From contig DAOUIZ010000023.1 of assembly GCA_034423195.1 (NCBI GenBank), positions 62,001 to 126,000 of the forward strand: a DNA stretch of 64,000 bases, read 5' to 3'. Position numbers and translations under genes: made by a program. Shown piece by piece: positions 40,888 to 49,051 of the stretch. Each line of letters begins with the position of its first letter. Position 1 is the stretch's first letter. The notes beneath the pieces are model-generated. The model had not been told where the DNA came from. It searched no databases and saw nothing but the letters and a program-made list of their open reading frames with translations. The DNA is from CATOSK01 sp034423195. GTDB taxonomy: Bacteria; Chloroflexota; Dehalococcoidia; Lucifugimonadales; UBA3495.

Positions 40888-41814
40888 ATGACCGCAATCA
40901 GCGCCAAAAGAGACGTTCTTTCCGTCAGTGACCTGACTCCCGCCGAGATGCGGGGAGTGGTGGAGCGGGCGGTGGTGATGAAGCACGAGGCGGCGGGACA
41001 ACCGCTGCGGGGGATGAGGTTCGCGCTGCTGTTCGAGAAGCCGTCGCTGCGGACCAAGGTGAGCTTCCAGATCGGCATCGAGGAACTGGGCGGGTATTCG
41101 ACCTACATGGGTCCTGACGAGGTGGGGCTGGGGACGCGGGAGCCGGTTTCGGATGTGGCGCGAGTCCTTTCCGGGTACGTGGACGGCATCATAGCCCGGG
41201 TGTTTTCCCATGAGGCATTGAAGGAACTGGGCGAGTATGCCAGCGTTCCGGTGATAAACGCCCTGTCGGACTGGGAGCATCCCTGCCAGACTATGGCGGA
41301 CCTGCTGACGATCCGGGAACGGTTCGGCCCTCTGTCAGGCCAGAAGCTGGCGTTCATCGGGGATGGGAACAACGTCGCGCGGAGCCTGTGCCTGGGGCTG
41401 CCGCCGCTGGGGGTGAGCTTCGCGATTGCTTCTCCCAGTGGGTACGAGCTGGACGGGGAAACGGTAAACGCCGCCCGCGCGTCGGCCGCGAACGGGGCGG
41501 ACGTGGCGATGGTTACCGCTCCGGCGGAAGCGGTACGGAACGCCGACGTGGTGTACACCGACGTATGGACCAGCATGGGGGACGAAGCGGAGGCAAAGGC
41601 ACGGCAGGCGGCCTTCCAGGGATACACGGTGGATGAGGCGCTGCTGTCCAAGGCCAAGGCCGACGCGGTGTTCATGCACGATATGCCGGCCCACTACGGC
41701 GAAGAGGTGGCGGAGGGGATGCTGGAGCATCCGCAATCCCTGGCATACCGGCAGGCCCACAACCGGCTCCACGCGCAGAAGGCACTGCTGGAGTTCATTT
41801 TCGGGAACGGGTAG
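40888..41814 (+). CDS. argF: ornithine carbamoyltransferase
   Basis: A 308-residue transcarbamylase. The carbamoyl-phosphate loop is 'FEKPSLRTKVSFQIG' and 'DWEHPCQTMADLLTI' is the HPCQ motif; 'FIGDGNNVARSL' starts the ornithine domain. The usual 'HCLP' ornithine-site motif reads His264-Asp-Met-Pro ('MHDMPAHYGEEV'). It makes citrulline in arginine synthesis. TTGGAGG lies upstream of the ATG. No other arg genes are in the window. Confidence 0.88.
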   Translation: MTAISAKRDVLSVSDLTPAEMRGVVERAVVMKHEAAGQPLRGMRFALLFEKPSLRTKVSFQIGIEELGGYSTYMGPDEVGLGTREPVSDVARVLSGYVDGIIARVFSHEALKELGEYASVPVINALSDWEHPCQTMADLLTIRERFGPLSGQKLAFIGDGNNVARSLCLGLPPLGVSFAIASPSGYELDGETVNAARASAANGADVAMVTAPAEAVRNADVVYTDVWTSMGDEAEAKARQAAFQGYTVDEALLSKAKADAVFMHDMPAHYGEEVAEGMLEHPQSLAYRQAHNRLHAQKALLEFIFGNG

Positions 41815-41880
41815 CGGCGGCCTTGGGCCTATTTTAAGGGGAGCCCCATACATCCGCCGGGGTTGGCGGGAAGCAGTCAC

Positions 41881-41920
41881 GGGGGGTCTGGATTCCCGCC
41901 TGCGCGGGAATGACGGGAAG
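41881..41920. repeat. dispersed repeat family 2, short copy B
   Basis: GGGGGGTCTGGATTCCCGCCTGCGCGGGAATGACGGGA-type hairpin (GATTCCCGC/GCGGGAAT). It matches the joined ends of the long copies at 28741 and 50944. Confidence 0.7.
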
Positions 41921-41946
41921 GGAATTTCGGGAAGGCGGTTTTGATT

Positions 41947-43386
41947 ATGATACAGCAGAGTCCTGCAACGCCTTCCGAAGGCATCAACGCGGAAGGCATT
42001 TACGCAAACGCGGCAGAGGGCAACAGCACCCGCGATCTTCCCATGGTGGCGATTGTGGGGCGGCCCAACGTGGGGAAGTCGTCGCTGTTCAACCGCATCC
42101 TGCACCGGCGGCACGCGATTGTTTCCGACGTGGCCGGGACGACGCGGGACCGGCTCATCTCCGAGGTGACCTGGGACGGGGTCAGCTTCATCCTGGTGGA
42201 CACCGGAGGGCTGGAGTCGGACCCGGAAGGGCATATCCGGGAGATGGTGCAGGAGCAGGCGGACATGGCCATGTCCAGCGCCGAGGTAATCCTGTTCCTG
42301 ACCGACGCGGTGGAGGGACTGACCCCGCCGGACCAGGTGATCGCGGAAAGGCTGAGGCGGTCGACGAAGCCGGTGATCCTGGTGGTGAACAAGGTGGACA
42401 ACGACCGCCGGGAGCTGGGGGCCGCCGAATTCTACGGGCTGGGAATGGCGGACACCCATTTCACCAGCGCGTACCACAATCACGGCATCTACGACCTGAT
42501 GGACAAGGTGCTGCTGCGGCTGCCCGCGCCGAACCTTCCTCCGCCATCGCCGGACGGGGAGGAGGAGGCTCCGCCGGAAGCGCCGGCGAAGCTGAAGCTG
42601 TCCATCGTGGGGCGCACCAACGTGGGCAAGTCGATGCTGGTGAACACCCTGCTGGGCGACGACCGTTCCATTGTTAGCCCGGTGGCCGGGACTACCCGGG
42701 ACGCGCTGGACACGGACTTTTCCTACCGGGGGCAGGAAATGACGGCCATCGACACGGCGGGCATCCGGCGGCCGGGGCGGGTGGAACGGGGCATCGAGAA
42801 GTACAGCGTACTGCGGGCGGTGAACGCGGTGGAACGCAGCGACATCACCCTCCTGGTGACGGACGCGACGGAGCTGGCCACGGCCCAGGACGCCCATATA
42901 GGGGGGCTGGCGTGGGACATGTGCCGGGGGCTAATCATAGTGGTGAACAAGTGGGACCTGATCCCGGAGACCGACCGCTACGCCAAGCGGCGGGCGGTGG
43001 CGCGGGTGCAGGACACCTTCCACTTCATGCCCTACGTTCCAATCGCCTTCATATCGGCGCTGCACGGCCAGGGGATTGACGGTTTGATGCGGACGGCGCT
43101 GGACCTGTGGCAGGAACGGCTGCGGTGGGCCCCGACCCGAGAACTGCAGTACCTCCTGGCGGAGGCGCTGGTGGACCACAATCCTCCCAGCGTCAAGCGC
43201 CACCGGAGCCAACGGCTGCGGATAACCCGGCTGCGGCAGGTTGCGTGCAATCCGCCGACGTTCGTCTTCACGGTGAATGATCCGAAGCTGGTGCATTTTT
43301 CGTACAAGCGTTACCTGGAAAACAGGATCAGGGATACTTTCGATTTCAGCCACACCCACCTGAGGTTGCTGTTCCGACCGGGATGA
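41947..43386 (+). CDS. der: ribosome biogenesis GTPase Der
   Basis: A 479-residue protein with two tandem GTPase domains: 'GRPNVGKSSLFNRIL... DTGG... NKVD' and 'GRTNVGKSMLVNTLL... DTAGIRRPGRVERGIEKYSVLRA... NKWD', then a C-terminal KH-like domain. It acts in 50S subunit maturation. The ATG at 41947 is used; TTG 41941 is two codons upstream. The stop overlaps the plsY start by four bases (ATGA). Confidence 0.95.
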   Translation: MIQQSPATPSEGINAEGIYANAAEGNSTRDLPMVAIVGRPNVGKSSLFNRILHRRHAIVSDVAGTTRDRLISEVTWDGVSFILVDTGGLESDPEGHIREMVQEQADMAMSSAEVILFLTDAVEGLTPPDQVIAERLRRSTKPVILVVNKVDNDRRELGAAEFYGLGMADTHFTSAYHNHGIYDLMDKVLLRLPAPNLPPPSPDGEEEAPPEAPAKLKLSIVGRTNVGKSMLVNTLLGDDRSIVSPVAGTTRDALDTDFSYRGQEMTAIDTAGIRRPGRVERGIEKYSVLRAVNAVERSDITLLVTDATELATAQDAHIGGLAWDMCRGLIIVVNKWDLIPETDRYAKRRAVARVQDTFHFMPYVPIAFISALHGQGIDGLMRTALDLWQERLRWAPTRELQYLLAEALVDHNPPSVKRHRSQRLRITRLRQVACNPPTFVFTVNDPKLVHFSYKRYLENRIRDTFDFSHTHLRLLFRPG

Positions 43387-44102
43387 AGGGACCAATGAAC
43401 CCGCTGGTGTTCTGCCTGACGGTATTGCCGCTGCTAATCGCAGGGTCGGCGGCGGTTTACTGGGGCTTGGGAGACGCTCCGGCGGGCTACCGCTACGCGG
43501 CCGTCCTGACGCTGGCTTATCTGATTGGCTCGCTCCCGTGGGGATACCTGCTGCTGAACTGGACCCGTGGGGAGGATGTCCGGGACTACGGCAGCGGGCG
43601 CACGGGAATGACCAACGTGCTGCGGACGGGCGGCGGGAAGATGGCGGCGGTGGTGCTGCTCCTGGACCTGGGCAAGGGGGTGGCGGTGGTGCTGCTGGCC
43701 CGGGCGGTGCTGTCCGACACGCTGGGCGAGGTTGGAGCCGGTCTGCTGGCCCTGGCTGGGCACAACTGGCCGGTGTTCCTGGGGTTCCGGGGAGGGCGGG
43801 GCGTGGCGGTGGGCCTGGGCGGACTATCCATCATGGCGCCGTTCGCCGCAGTGATGGGGACGATAGTCTTCCTGCCAGTGGCGCTGCTGAGCCGCTACCT
43901 TTCCCTGGGGTCGATTACCGGAGTGGTCATTGCGATCTGCTCGTTGCTGGGGCTTTCCCTGGTGGGAATCTACCCGTTCACCTACACCTGGTACGGTCTG
44001 ATTGGCGGGGCCGTGATTATCTGGCAGCACCGGGACAACATCCAGCGGCTGATCCAGGGGACCGAGCGCCGGCTGGGCGCACCGGCGACGAGGGTCAACT
44101 AG
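43383..44102 (+). CDS. plsY: glycerol-3-phosphate acyltransferase PlsY
   Basis: A 239-residue membrane acyltransferase using acyl phosphate. The three cytoplasmic motifs are 'DYGSGRTGMTNVLRTGG', 'GHNWPVFLGFRGGRGVA' and 'WQHRDNIQRLIQGTERRLG'. An extra N-terminal hydrophobic stretch precedes the family start 'LTLAYLIGSLPWGYLL'. It starts inside the der stop codon. gpsA follows 89 bp later, giving adjacent steps of phospholipid synthesis. Confidence 0.93.
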   Translation: MKGPMNPLVFCLTVLPLLIAGSAAVYWGLGDAPAGYRYAAVLTLAYLIGSLPWGYLLLNWTRGEDVRDYGSGRTGMTNVLRTGGGKMAAVVLLLDLGKGVAVVLLARAVLSDTLGEVGAGLLALAGHNWPVFLGFRGGRGVAVGLGGLSIMAPFAAVMGTIVFLPVALLSRYLSLGSITGVVIAICSLLGLSLVGIYPFTYTWYGLIGGAVIIWQHRDNIQRLIQGTERRLGAPATRVN

Positions 44103-44191
44103 ACGTTGGCACGCCGTCGATTCGGAAACTCCCCCGGGGAGAAGGCACGTCCGCGTCTTCGGGCAAGCCACGGCAGCCTGCGGGGGATCCG

Positions 44192-45196
44192 GTGAAGGAC
44201 GAGGTCGCCATCGTCGGGTCGACGACCTTCGGCACCACGCTGGGAATAGTCCTGGCGCGGGCCGGGCATCCGGCGACCATCATCACCCGCACCCGGAAAG
44301 AAGCAGAGGAACTGAACCGGCGCCGCTCCCACAAGCGGTTCCTGCCGGACATACCGTTTCCCGACGGCCTCACGGTTTCCGCCGATGCGAAGGCGGCCAT
44401 CGCTCCGGCCGGGCTGGTGATCATCGCAGTGCCGTCGGACAGGATGCGGGAAAACCTGCGGGCCATCAAGGGCTGTGTCGCTCCGAACATGGCATTGCTC
44501 TGCGTGGCCAAGGGACTGGAGACTCCCGGGAGCCGGCGGATGAGCGAGGTCATGGGAGAGGAGCTGGCTCCCGAGGTACACCACCGGATCTGCGTCCTGT
44601 CGGGGCCTAACCTGGCGAAGGAAATTGTCCAGGGAATGGCGGCCTCCACGGTGATTGCGGGGAGGGACCCGGAAACGCTGGCCGAAGTGCAGGAAATGAT
44701 GATGTCCGACAGCTTCCGGGTCTACACCAGCGACGACCTGGTGGGAGTGGAACTGGGGGGAGCGCTGAAGAACATCATCGCGCTGGGGGCGGGTTTCGCC
44801 GACGGACTGGGGCTGGGGGACAACGCCAAGGCGTCGCTAATCACGCGGGGGCTGGCAGAGATATTGAGGCTGGCGGTGGCAGCGGGGGCGCAGCCGCTGA
44901 CGCTGGCGGGGCTGGCCGGCCTGGGGGATGTGATAGCCACCTGCTCCAGCCGGTTGAGCCGGAACCGGTACGTGGGAGAGGAACTGGCGCGGGGCAAGAC
45001 GTGGCCGGAGATCCGGGCGTCGATGGACAACGTGGCGGAGGGGGTCAACACGACGATTGCCGCTCTTTCACTGGCGCGCAAGCTGAACGTGGAGATGCCC
45101 ATCGCGGAGGTCACCCACCGGGTGCTGTTCGAGGACCTGCCGCCCCGGGAGGCCATTACGCGGCTGATGAGCCGTCCGCCAAGGCCGGAGTGGTGA
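44192..45196 (+). CDS. gpsA: glycerol-3-phosphate dehydrogenase (NAD(P)+)
   Basis: A 334-residue enzyme producing sn-glycerol-3-phosphate. N-terminal cofactor motif 'VAIVGSTTFGTTLGIVLARAGH' is altered from GxGxxG to GSTTFG. 'CVAKGLE', 'LSGPNLAKEIVQG', 'VELGGALKNIIALGAGFADGLGLGDNAKASLITRGLAEI' with the catalytic Lys, and 'GLAGLGDVIATCSSRLSRNRYVGEEL' are standard. Start is GTG at 44192; the longer frame upstream is antisense to nothing but overlaps plsY and is not protein-like. Confidence 0.93.
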   Translation: MKDEVAIVGSTTFGTTLGIVLARAGHPATIITRTRKEAEELNRRRSHKRFLPDIPFPDGLTVSADAKAAIAPAGLVIIAVPSDRMRENLRAIKGCVAPNMALLCVAKGLETPGSRRMSEVMGEELAPEVHHRICVLSGPNLAKEIVQGMAASTVIAGRDPETLAEVQEMMMSDSFRVYTSDDLVGVELGGALKNIIALGAGFADGLGLGDNAKASLITRGLAEILRLAVAAGAQPLTLAGLAGLGDVIATCSSRLSRNRYVGEELARGKTWPEIRASMDNVAEGVNTTIAALSLARKLNVEMPIAEVTHRVLFEDLPPREAITRLMSRPPRPEW

Positions 45197-45201
45197 CAAG
45201 C

Positions 45202-45609
45202 CTAGCGAAGGCAGCCTTCTTCCAACCCTTCAACAGCTTCGAGGAGCCAGCGGGCCAGGACCAGCCGGTGGCAGGGCTCGCCGCACGGCTCGAAGCAGAG
45301 CAGGGTGAAGTCTCCCAACCCAGGTATTGATTCCAGCCAGGCTCGAAGCTGGGCAGGGGCGGGATCGTTCGTTCCGGCGACGATGCCATAGCTGCTGGCG
45401 TAGCGAAGCTCCAGCCCGGCGCGGTATTCCCGGCTGAACTGGTCGAAGGTCAAGGAGCCCTTCCGGTAGGCGTCCAGGTGATGCCGTTCTGGGTAGAGGA
45501 AGGGGAGAGTCTCCCACTGGACGCGGCGTCCGCGGGGGTGCTGGCGGGACACGCGGTAGGGCTGGCCGGTCCAGTGGTCCGGGGCGTAGAAGCTGGCGGT
45601 GTGGAGCAT
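45202..45609 (-). CDS. DUF488 family protein
   Basis: A 135-residue protein with the DUF488 signature near the C-terminus, 'GDFTLLCFEPCGEPCHRLVLARWLLEAVEG', where the Cys-His pair is conserved. The N-terminal part 'HTASFYAPDHWTGQPYRVSRQHPRG' is shorter than usual. Function unknown. Convergent with gpsA and downstream of ispH on the same strand (53 bp gap). Confidence 0.8.
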   Translation of the reverse strand: MLHTASFYAPDHWTGQPYRVSRQHPRGRRVQWETLPFLYPERHHLDAYRKGSLTFDQFSREYRAGLELRYASSYGIVAGTNDPAPAQLRAWLESIPGLGDFTLLCFEPCGEPCHRLVLARWLLEAVEGLEEGCLR

Positions 45610-45662
45610 GGGGGTGGTGGTTGCCAGTTCTATTATCGTCGCCTTCCGAACTCAACACCGGA

Positions 45663-46562
45663 CTAGCGGACTTCGCGGGGGAGGGTGAAGGAGACGTCCT
45701 CGTCGGCGGTGGAGACGTGGGTGACATTGTCGGGCCGGAGGGATTCGATGACGCTGTCGACCAGGACTTCCGGGGTGGATGCGCCGGAGGTTATTCCGAC
45801 TTTGGCTACGCCTTCCAGCCAGGCGGGGTCGATTTCGCCGGGGCTGTTGACGAGGTAGGCGGGAACGCCCTGGGCCTCGGCGACCTCGCGGAGGCGGTTG
45901 CAGTTGGAGCTGTTGTCGGCGCCGATGACCAGGACCAGGTCGACCATTGCGGCGATGCGGGTGACGGCGACCTGGCGGTTGGTGGTGGCGTAGCAGATGT
46001 CGTTGCGGACGGTGGCGCCGGGGAAGCGTTCGGTGATGGCGCCGATGACGCCCTGGGTGTCTCCGACGGAGAGGGTGGTCTGGGTGAGGACGGCGACGTC
46101 AGCGCCGTCGGCAAAGCCGGGAATCTCGCTGCCGGCGGCATCATCAATGAGGGTCATGGGGACCTGTCCCATGGTGCCCCGCACTTCCTGGTGTCCCGAG
46201 TGTCCCACGAGGAGCACCTGCTTGCCCTCGCGGTGGTACTTCTTGGCCTCGTTGTGGACCCGGGTCACGAGGGGGCAGACGGCATCGATGACCCGCAGTC
46301 CGCGCTGTTCGGCCTTCTCGAAGTCCTCGGGGGGCGAGCCGTGGGCGGAGAAGACTACCAGGGATCCTGGGGGGACTTCCTCGACTTCCTCGACGGTAAC
46401 AGCGCCCTTGCTTTCCAACTCGGCGACGACGTAAGGGTTGTGGACAATCTGGTGCTTGACGTAGACCGGGGGGCCGAATTTCTGGAGGCAAAGCTCGACG
46501 ACGTCGATGGCGCGGACTACTCCGGCGCAAAATCCGCGAGGGGAGCTGAGGACTACTTCCAC
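45663..46562 (-). CDS. ispH: 4-hydroxy-3-methylbut-2-enyl diphosphate reductase
   Basis: A 299-residue [4Fe-4S] enzyme, the last step of the MEP isoprenoid pathway. The three cluster cysteines are in 'RGFCAGVVRAIDVVE', 'DAVCPLVTRVHNEAKKY' and 'NDICYATTNRQ'; 'TQTTLS', 'GADNSSNCNRL' and 'GITSGASTPE' line the substrate pocket. Start is GTG 46562 with AGGAGG eight bases upstream. Shows the organism makes isoprenoids by the MEP route. Confidence 0.96.
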   Translation of the reverse strand: MEVVLSSPRGFCAGVVRAIDVVELCLQKFGPPVYVKHQIVHNPYVVAELESKGAVTVEEVEEVPPGSLVVFSAHGSPPEDFEKAEQRGLRVIDAVCPLVTRVHNEAKKYHREGKQVLLVGHSGHQEVRGTMGQVPMTLIDDAAGSEIPGFADGADVAVLTQTTLSVGDTQGVIGAITERFPGATVRNDICYATTNRQVAVTRIAAMVDLVLVIGADNSSNCNRLREVAEAQGVPAYLVNSPGEIDPAWLEGVAKVGITSGASTPEVLVDSVIESLRPDNVTHVSTADEDVSFTLPREVR

Positions 46563-46621
46563 GGGAGCACCTCCTGGGCCGCTCTGAAAAGGCTGTTGCG
46601 TAACAGGCGGCTGGTCATGGT

Positions 46622-46897
46622 TTAGGCTTCACCGGCGACCGGTTTGGATTTACCGTACTTCGCGAGAATGGCATCCACGAAGGGCTTAAGCACCACCTCG
46701 GCACCGTTGATCATTATGCCGACGACTTCGTTGTCGTTTTCGGACTTATAGAAGACAGTGATGCCTTGTGCGATTTCTTGCCCTTCGATGACCGGGGCGC
46801 CCGTCTTGATGAAAATAGTGCCGGCAGCTGGTGCATAGGACACAATGGGAGCAGGCAAAGCTTCCCAATTAGGCTGGGTCTTGGCTAACTCTGCCAT
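46622..46897 (-). CDS. DUF2283-like small protein
   Basis: A 91-residue protein: 'IVSYAPAAGTIFIKTGAPVIEGQEIAQGITVFYKSENDNEVVGIMINGAEVVLKPFVDAIL' matches the DUF2283 beta pattern ('vsYd...D.lyI', 'vvGI.I..A'). It overlaps the upstream gene by 13 bp. DUF2283 genes often accompany small toxin-like genes, so it may be the antitoxin of that pair; this is inference. Confidence 0.65.
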   Translation of the reverse strand: MAELAKTQPNWEALPAPIVSYAPAAGTIFIKTGAPVIEGQEIAQGITVFYKSENDNEVVGIMINGAEVVLKPFVDAILAKYGKSKPVAGEA

Positions 46898-47226
46898 GGC
46901 CTTCCTCCGTATTTCTGTTGGAGTCTCCGGTCCACGTAAGCGGTCAGCAACTCCCGAAAACCGTCTTCACGCTCCACAAACACAACCCTGATCCATTGTT
47001 GGCATTGTTCCACTCGCCCAGCAAGCAACTTAAACGTCACCCCGTCAAGGGCAACCTCATCCCATTCATCATACGGGTCGTTGACAACTCGCATAATCCA
47101 TTCCGGGCGCAGATCGGAATGCCTGGTCGGGACTTCCTCGCCGTGACGGGATACCTTAGGCAGGTTGTCGTATTCCCACCGGAGACGCCGGTCATCATTC
47201 GCTCCGCTTCCGCCGGCCGACACCAA
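46885..47226 (-). CDS. small toxin-like protein paired with DUF2283
   Basis: An up to 113-residue protein: 'TRHSDLRPEWIMRVVNDPYDEWDEVALDGVTFKLLAGRVEQCQQWIRVVFVEREDGFRELLTAYVDRRLQQKYGG'. The His near the front of the domain, 'WI..VV.DP', 'W.RVV.V' and 'T.Y.DRR' follow the pattern of BECR/RelE-like RNases and DUF4258-type proteins. The exact family is not certain. TTG 47226 or GTG 47223 are possible starts, 13 bp after thrC on the same strand. Confidence 0.6.
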   Translation of the reverse strand: MVSAGGSGANDDRRLRWEYDNLPKVSRHGEEVPTRHSDLRPEWIMRVVNDPYDEWDEVALDGVTFKLLAGRVEQCQQWIRVVFVEREDGFRELLTAYVDRRLQQKYGGRPWQS

Positions 47227-47239
47227 CTAGAAACTAACC

Positions 47240-48418
47240 TTAGGCCGTGTCCTTGATCAGGTCGAGGTACTTGTAGCCGGAGCCGGTGTTGAGCAGGACG
47301 ATGGTTTCGTCGGGCTGGAGGAAGCCCTGTTCCAAGAGGCGCTTCAGGCCGACGAGGGTGGCGGCGCCTTCGGGGCAGGCAATGATGCCCTCGGTGGCGG
47401 CCAGCTCGTACATGGCGTCCACCATTTCCTCGTCCTCGACGGCCAGGGCGGTGCCCCCGGTATCGCGGATGGCCTGGAGGATGAGGTAGTCGGCGAAAGG
47501 ACCGGGAACGCGAAGTCCGTCGGCGATGGTGGCGGCGTTGGGCCAGGGTTCGGCGGTGTCCTTGCCTTCGTTGAAGGCCTTGACGATGGGCTGGCAGCCG
47601 GAGGCCTGGACGGCGATGAACTTGGGCGGCTTGCCCTCGATCCAGCCAAGCTCTAGCAATTCCTGGAATCCCTTGTACATACCGATGATGCCGGTGCCGC
47701 CGCCGGTGGGGTAGACGATGGCGTCGGGCATTTTCCAGCCCAGCTGCATGGCAATCTCAAGGCCCATGGTCTTCTTGCCCTCGGCGCGGTAGGGCTCCTT
47801 GAGGGTGGAGAGGTCGAAGAGGTCCTGCTCCTCGGCCACGGCCACGGCGATGCGGCCGGCGTCGCTGATGAGGCCGTCCACCAGGTTGAGCTCGGAGCCG
47901 GACATGACCGACTCCTTCTTGTTGGCGGAGGGGGCGTCCTGGGGCATGAAGACCTTGACGGGAAGGTTGGCCCGCGCTCCGTAGGCGGCAGCGGCCCCGG
48001 CGGCGTTGCCCGCTGACGGCATGGTGAATCCGGTGACGCCCAGTTCGTAGGCCTTGGAGACGGCGGCGGAGATGCCCCGGGCCTTGAAGGTGCCGGTGGG
48101 GTTGAGGCCTTCCTCCTTGACGTAGAGGTGTCGGAGGCCAAGGTTGGCGGCCAGCTGGCGGGTTTCGAGGAGGGGGGTCCCGCCTTCGCCGAGGGTGAGG
48201 ATGCTGGACTCGTCTCCGACGGGCATCAGCTCGGTGAAACGCCACATGGAGGATACGCGGTCCTGCCATGCGCTCCGGTCGACTTCGCGGCGCATCCGGT
48301 CGAGGTCGTAGCGGGCGAAGAGGACCTTGTTGCAGCACTCGCTGGTCTTGCTCAGGCGGTCGTGGGGATAGGTCTGGCCGCACTGGGTACATTCAAGACG
48401 GTCGATGTAAGAAAACAT
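47240..48418 (-). CDS. thrC: threonine synthase
   Basis: A 392-residue PLP enzyme: an N-terminal zinc-ribbon-like segment ('CTQCGQTYPHDRLSKTSECC'), then 'LYVKEEGLNPTGTFKARGISAAVSKAYELG' with the PLP Lys, 'PSAGNAAGAAAAYGARANLPVKVFMPQ', 'PTGGGTGIIGMYKGF' for phosphate binding and 'NTGSGYKYLDLI'. It converts O-phosphohomoserine to threonine. The downstream small gene pair may share its transcript. Confidence 0.93.
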   Translation of the reverse strand: MFSYIDRLECTQCGQTYPHDRLSKTSECCNKVLFARYDLDRMRREVDRSAWQDRVSSMWRFTELMPVGDESSILTLGEGGTPLLETRQLAANLGLRHLYVKEEGLNPTGTFKARGISAAVSKAYELGVTGFTMPSAGNAAGAAAAYGARANLPVKVFMPQDAPSANKKESVMSGSELNLVDGLISDAGRIAVAVAEEQDLFDLSTLKEPYRAEGKKTMGLEIAMQLGWKMPDAIVYPTGGGTGIIGMYKGFQELLELGWIEGKPPKFIAVQASGCQPIVKAFNEGKDTAEPWPNAATIADGLRVPGPFADYLILQAIRDTGGTALAVEDEEMVDAMYELAATEGIIACPEGAATLVGLKRLLEQGFLQPDETIVLLNTGSGYKYLDLIKDTA

Positions 48419-48638
48419 GGGGCCTTCCGTGAAGCAGGTTAGGGTCGGGCTGATGAAATTGCCCGTCTATGATACCGCAAATCAGGGTGATTAGGGCCGG
48501 ATGGATACAGTCCGGGCAGGCTGACGTTAGAAGGGGATTCCAGCGGCAGCGGACTACTCAAGCAAAGTTTTCCGGCTGGGGTTCGGCCATTTGGTATCAT
48601 GGGGCGGCATTTTGAGTCAGAGGGACAGGGGAGGGCAG

Positions 48639-49007
48639 ATGGCGAGCGCCAAGATCGAACCCGGGCTGAAGGGAGAGCGGAAGACCCTGGTCTGCGAGCA
48701 CAACGTGGCCGGGCACGTGGACAAGTTCAGCACTCCGTCAATGATCAGCCTGATGGAGCGGGCGGCGATTGTCGCGGTGGAAGACTGCCTGGAGGAGGGG
48801 GAGACCTCGGTGGGGTTCGAGGTCAACGTCCGGCACGTTGCTCCGGCGGATATCGGGGACACCATTACGGCCCACGCGGAGCTGACGGAGATAGACCGGA
48901 ACAGGTTGACGTTCACGGTGACGGCGGTGCGGGGGGACGAGACGGTCATCGGCAGCGGAACGCACCGGCGGGCGATTATCAGGCGGCCGGGCCAGGCAGC
49001 CGGTTGA
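48639..49007 (+). CDS. FlK-like acyl-CoA thioesterase
   Basis: A 122-residue single-hotdog protein: 'GERKTLVCEHNVAGHVDKFSTPSMISLMERAAIVAVEDCLEEGETSVGFEVNVRHVAPADIGDTITAHAELTEID'. The Thr, Glu and His of the fluoroacetyl-CoA thioesterase triad align (STPSM, MERA, RHVAP). It hydrolyses short acyl-CoA esters. The ATG at 48639 follows GGGGAGGG; an earlier start at 48591 is less likely. Isolated, convergent with the permease gene. Confidence 0.85.
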   Translation: MASAKIEPGLKGERKTLVCEHNVAGHVDKFSTPSMISLMERAAIVAVEDCLEEGETSVGFEVNVRHVAPADIGDTITAHAELTEIDRNRLTFTVTAVRGDETVIGSGTHRRAIIRRPGQAAG

Positions 49008-49051
49008 CCAGCCACGCCCCCCGCTTCCGGCCGTCCGCGCTGAGCCGGAAA

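Noticed and set aside
39213..41078. 621-residue version of the DASS transporter
   Set aside because: The first 145 residues are antisense to argF and not hydrophobic; the family start is near 40643.
43538..44191. N-terminal extension of GpsA
   Set aside because: Overlaps plsY in another frame; GpsA homology begins at the GTG at 44192.
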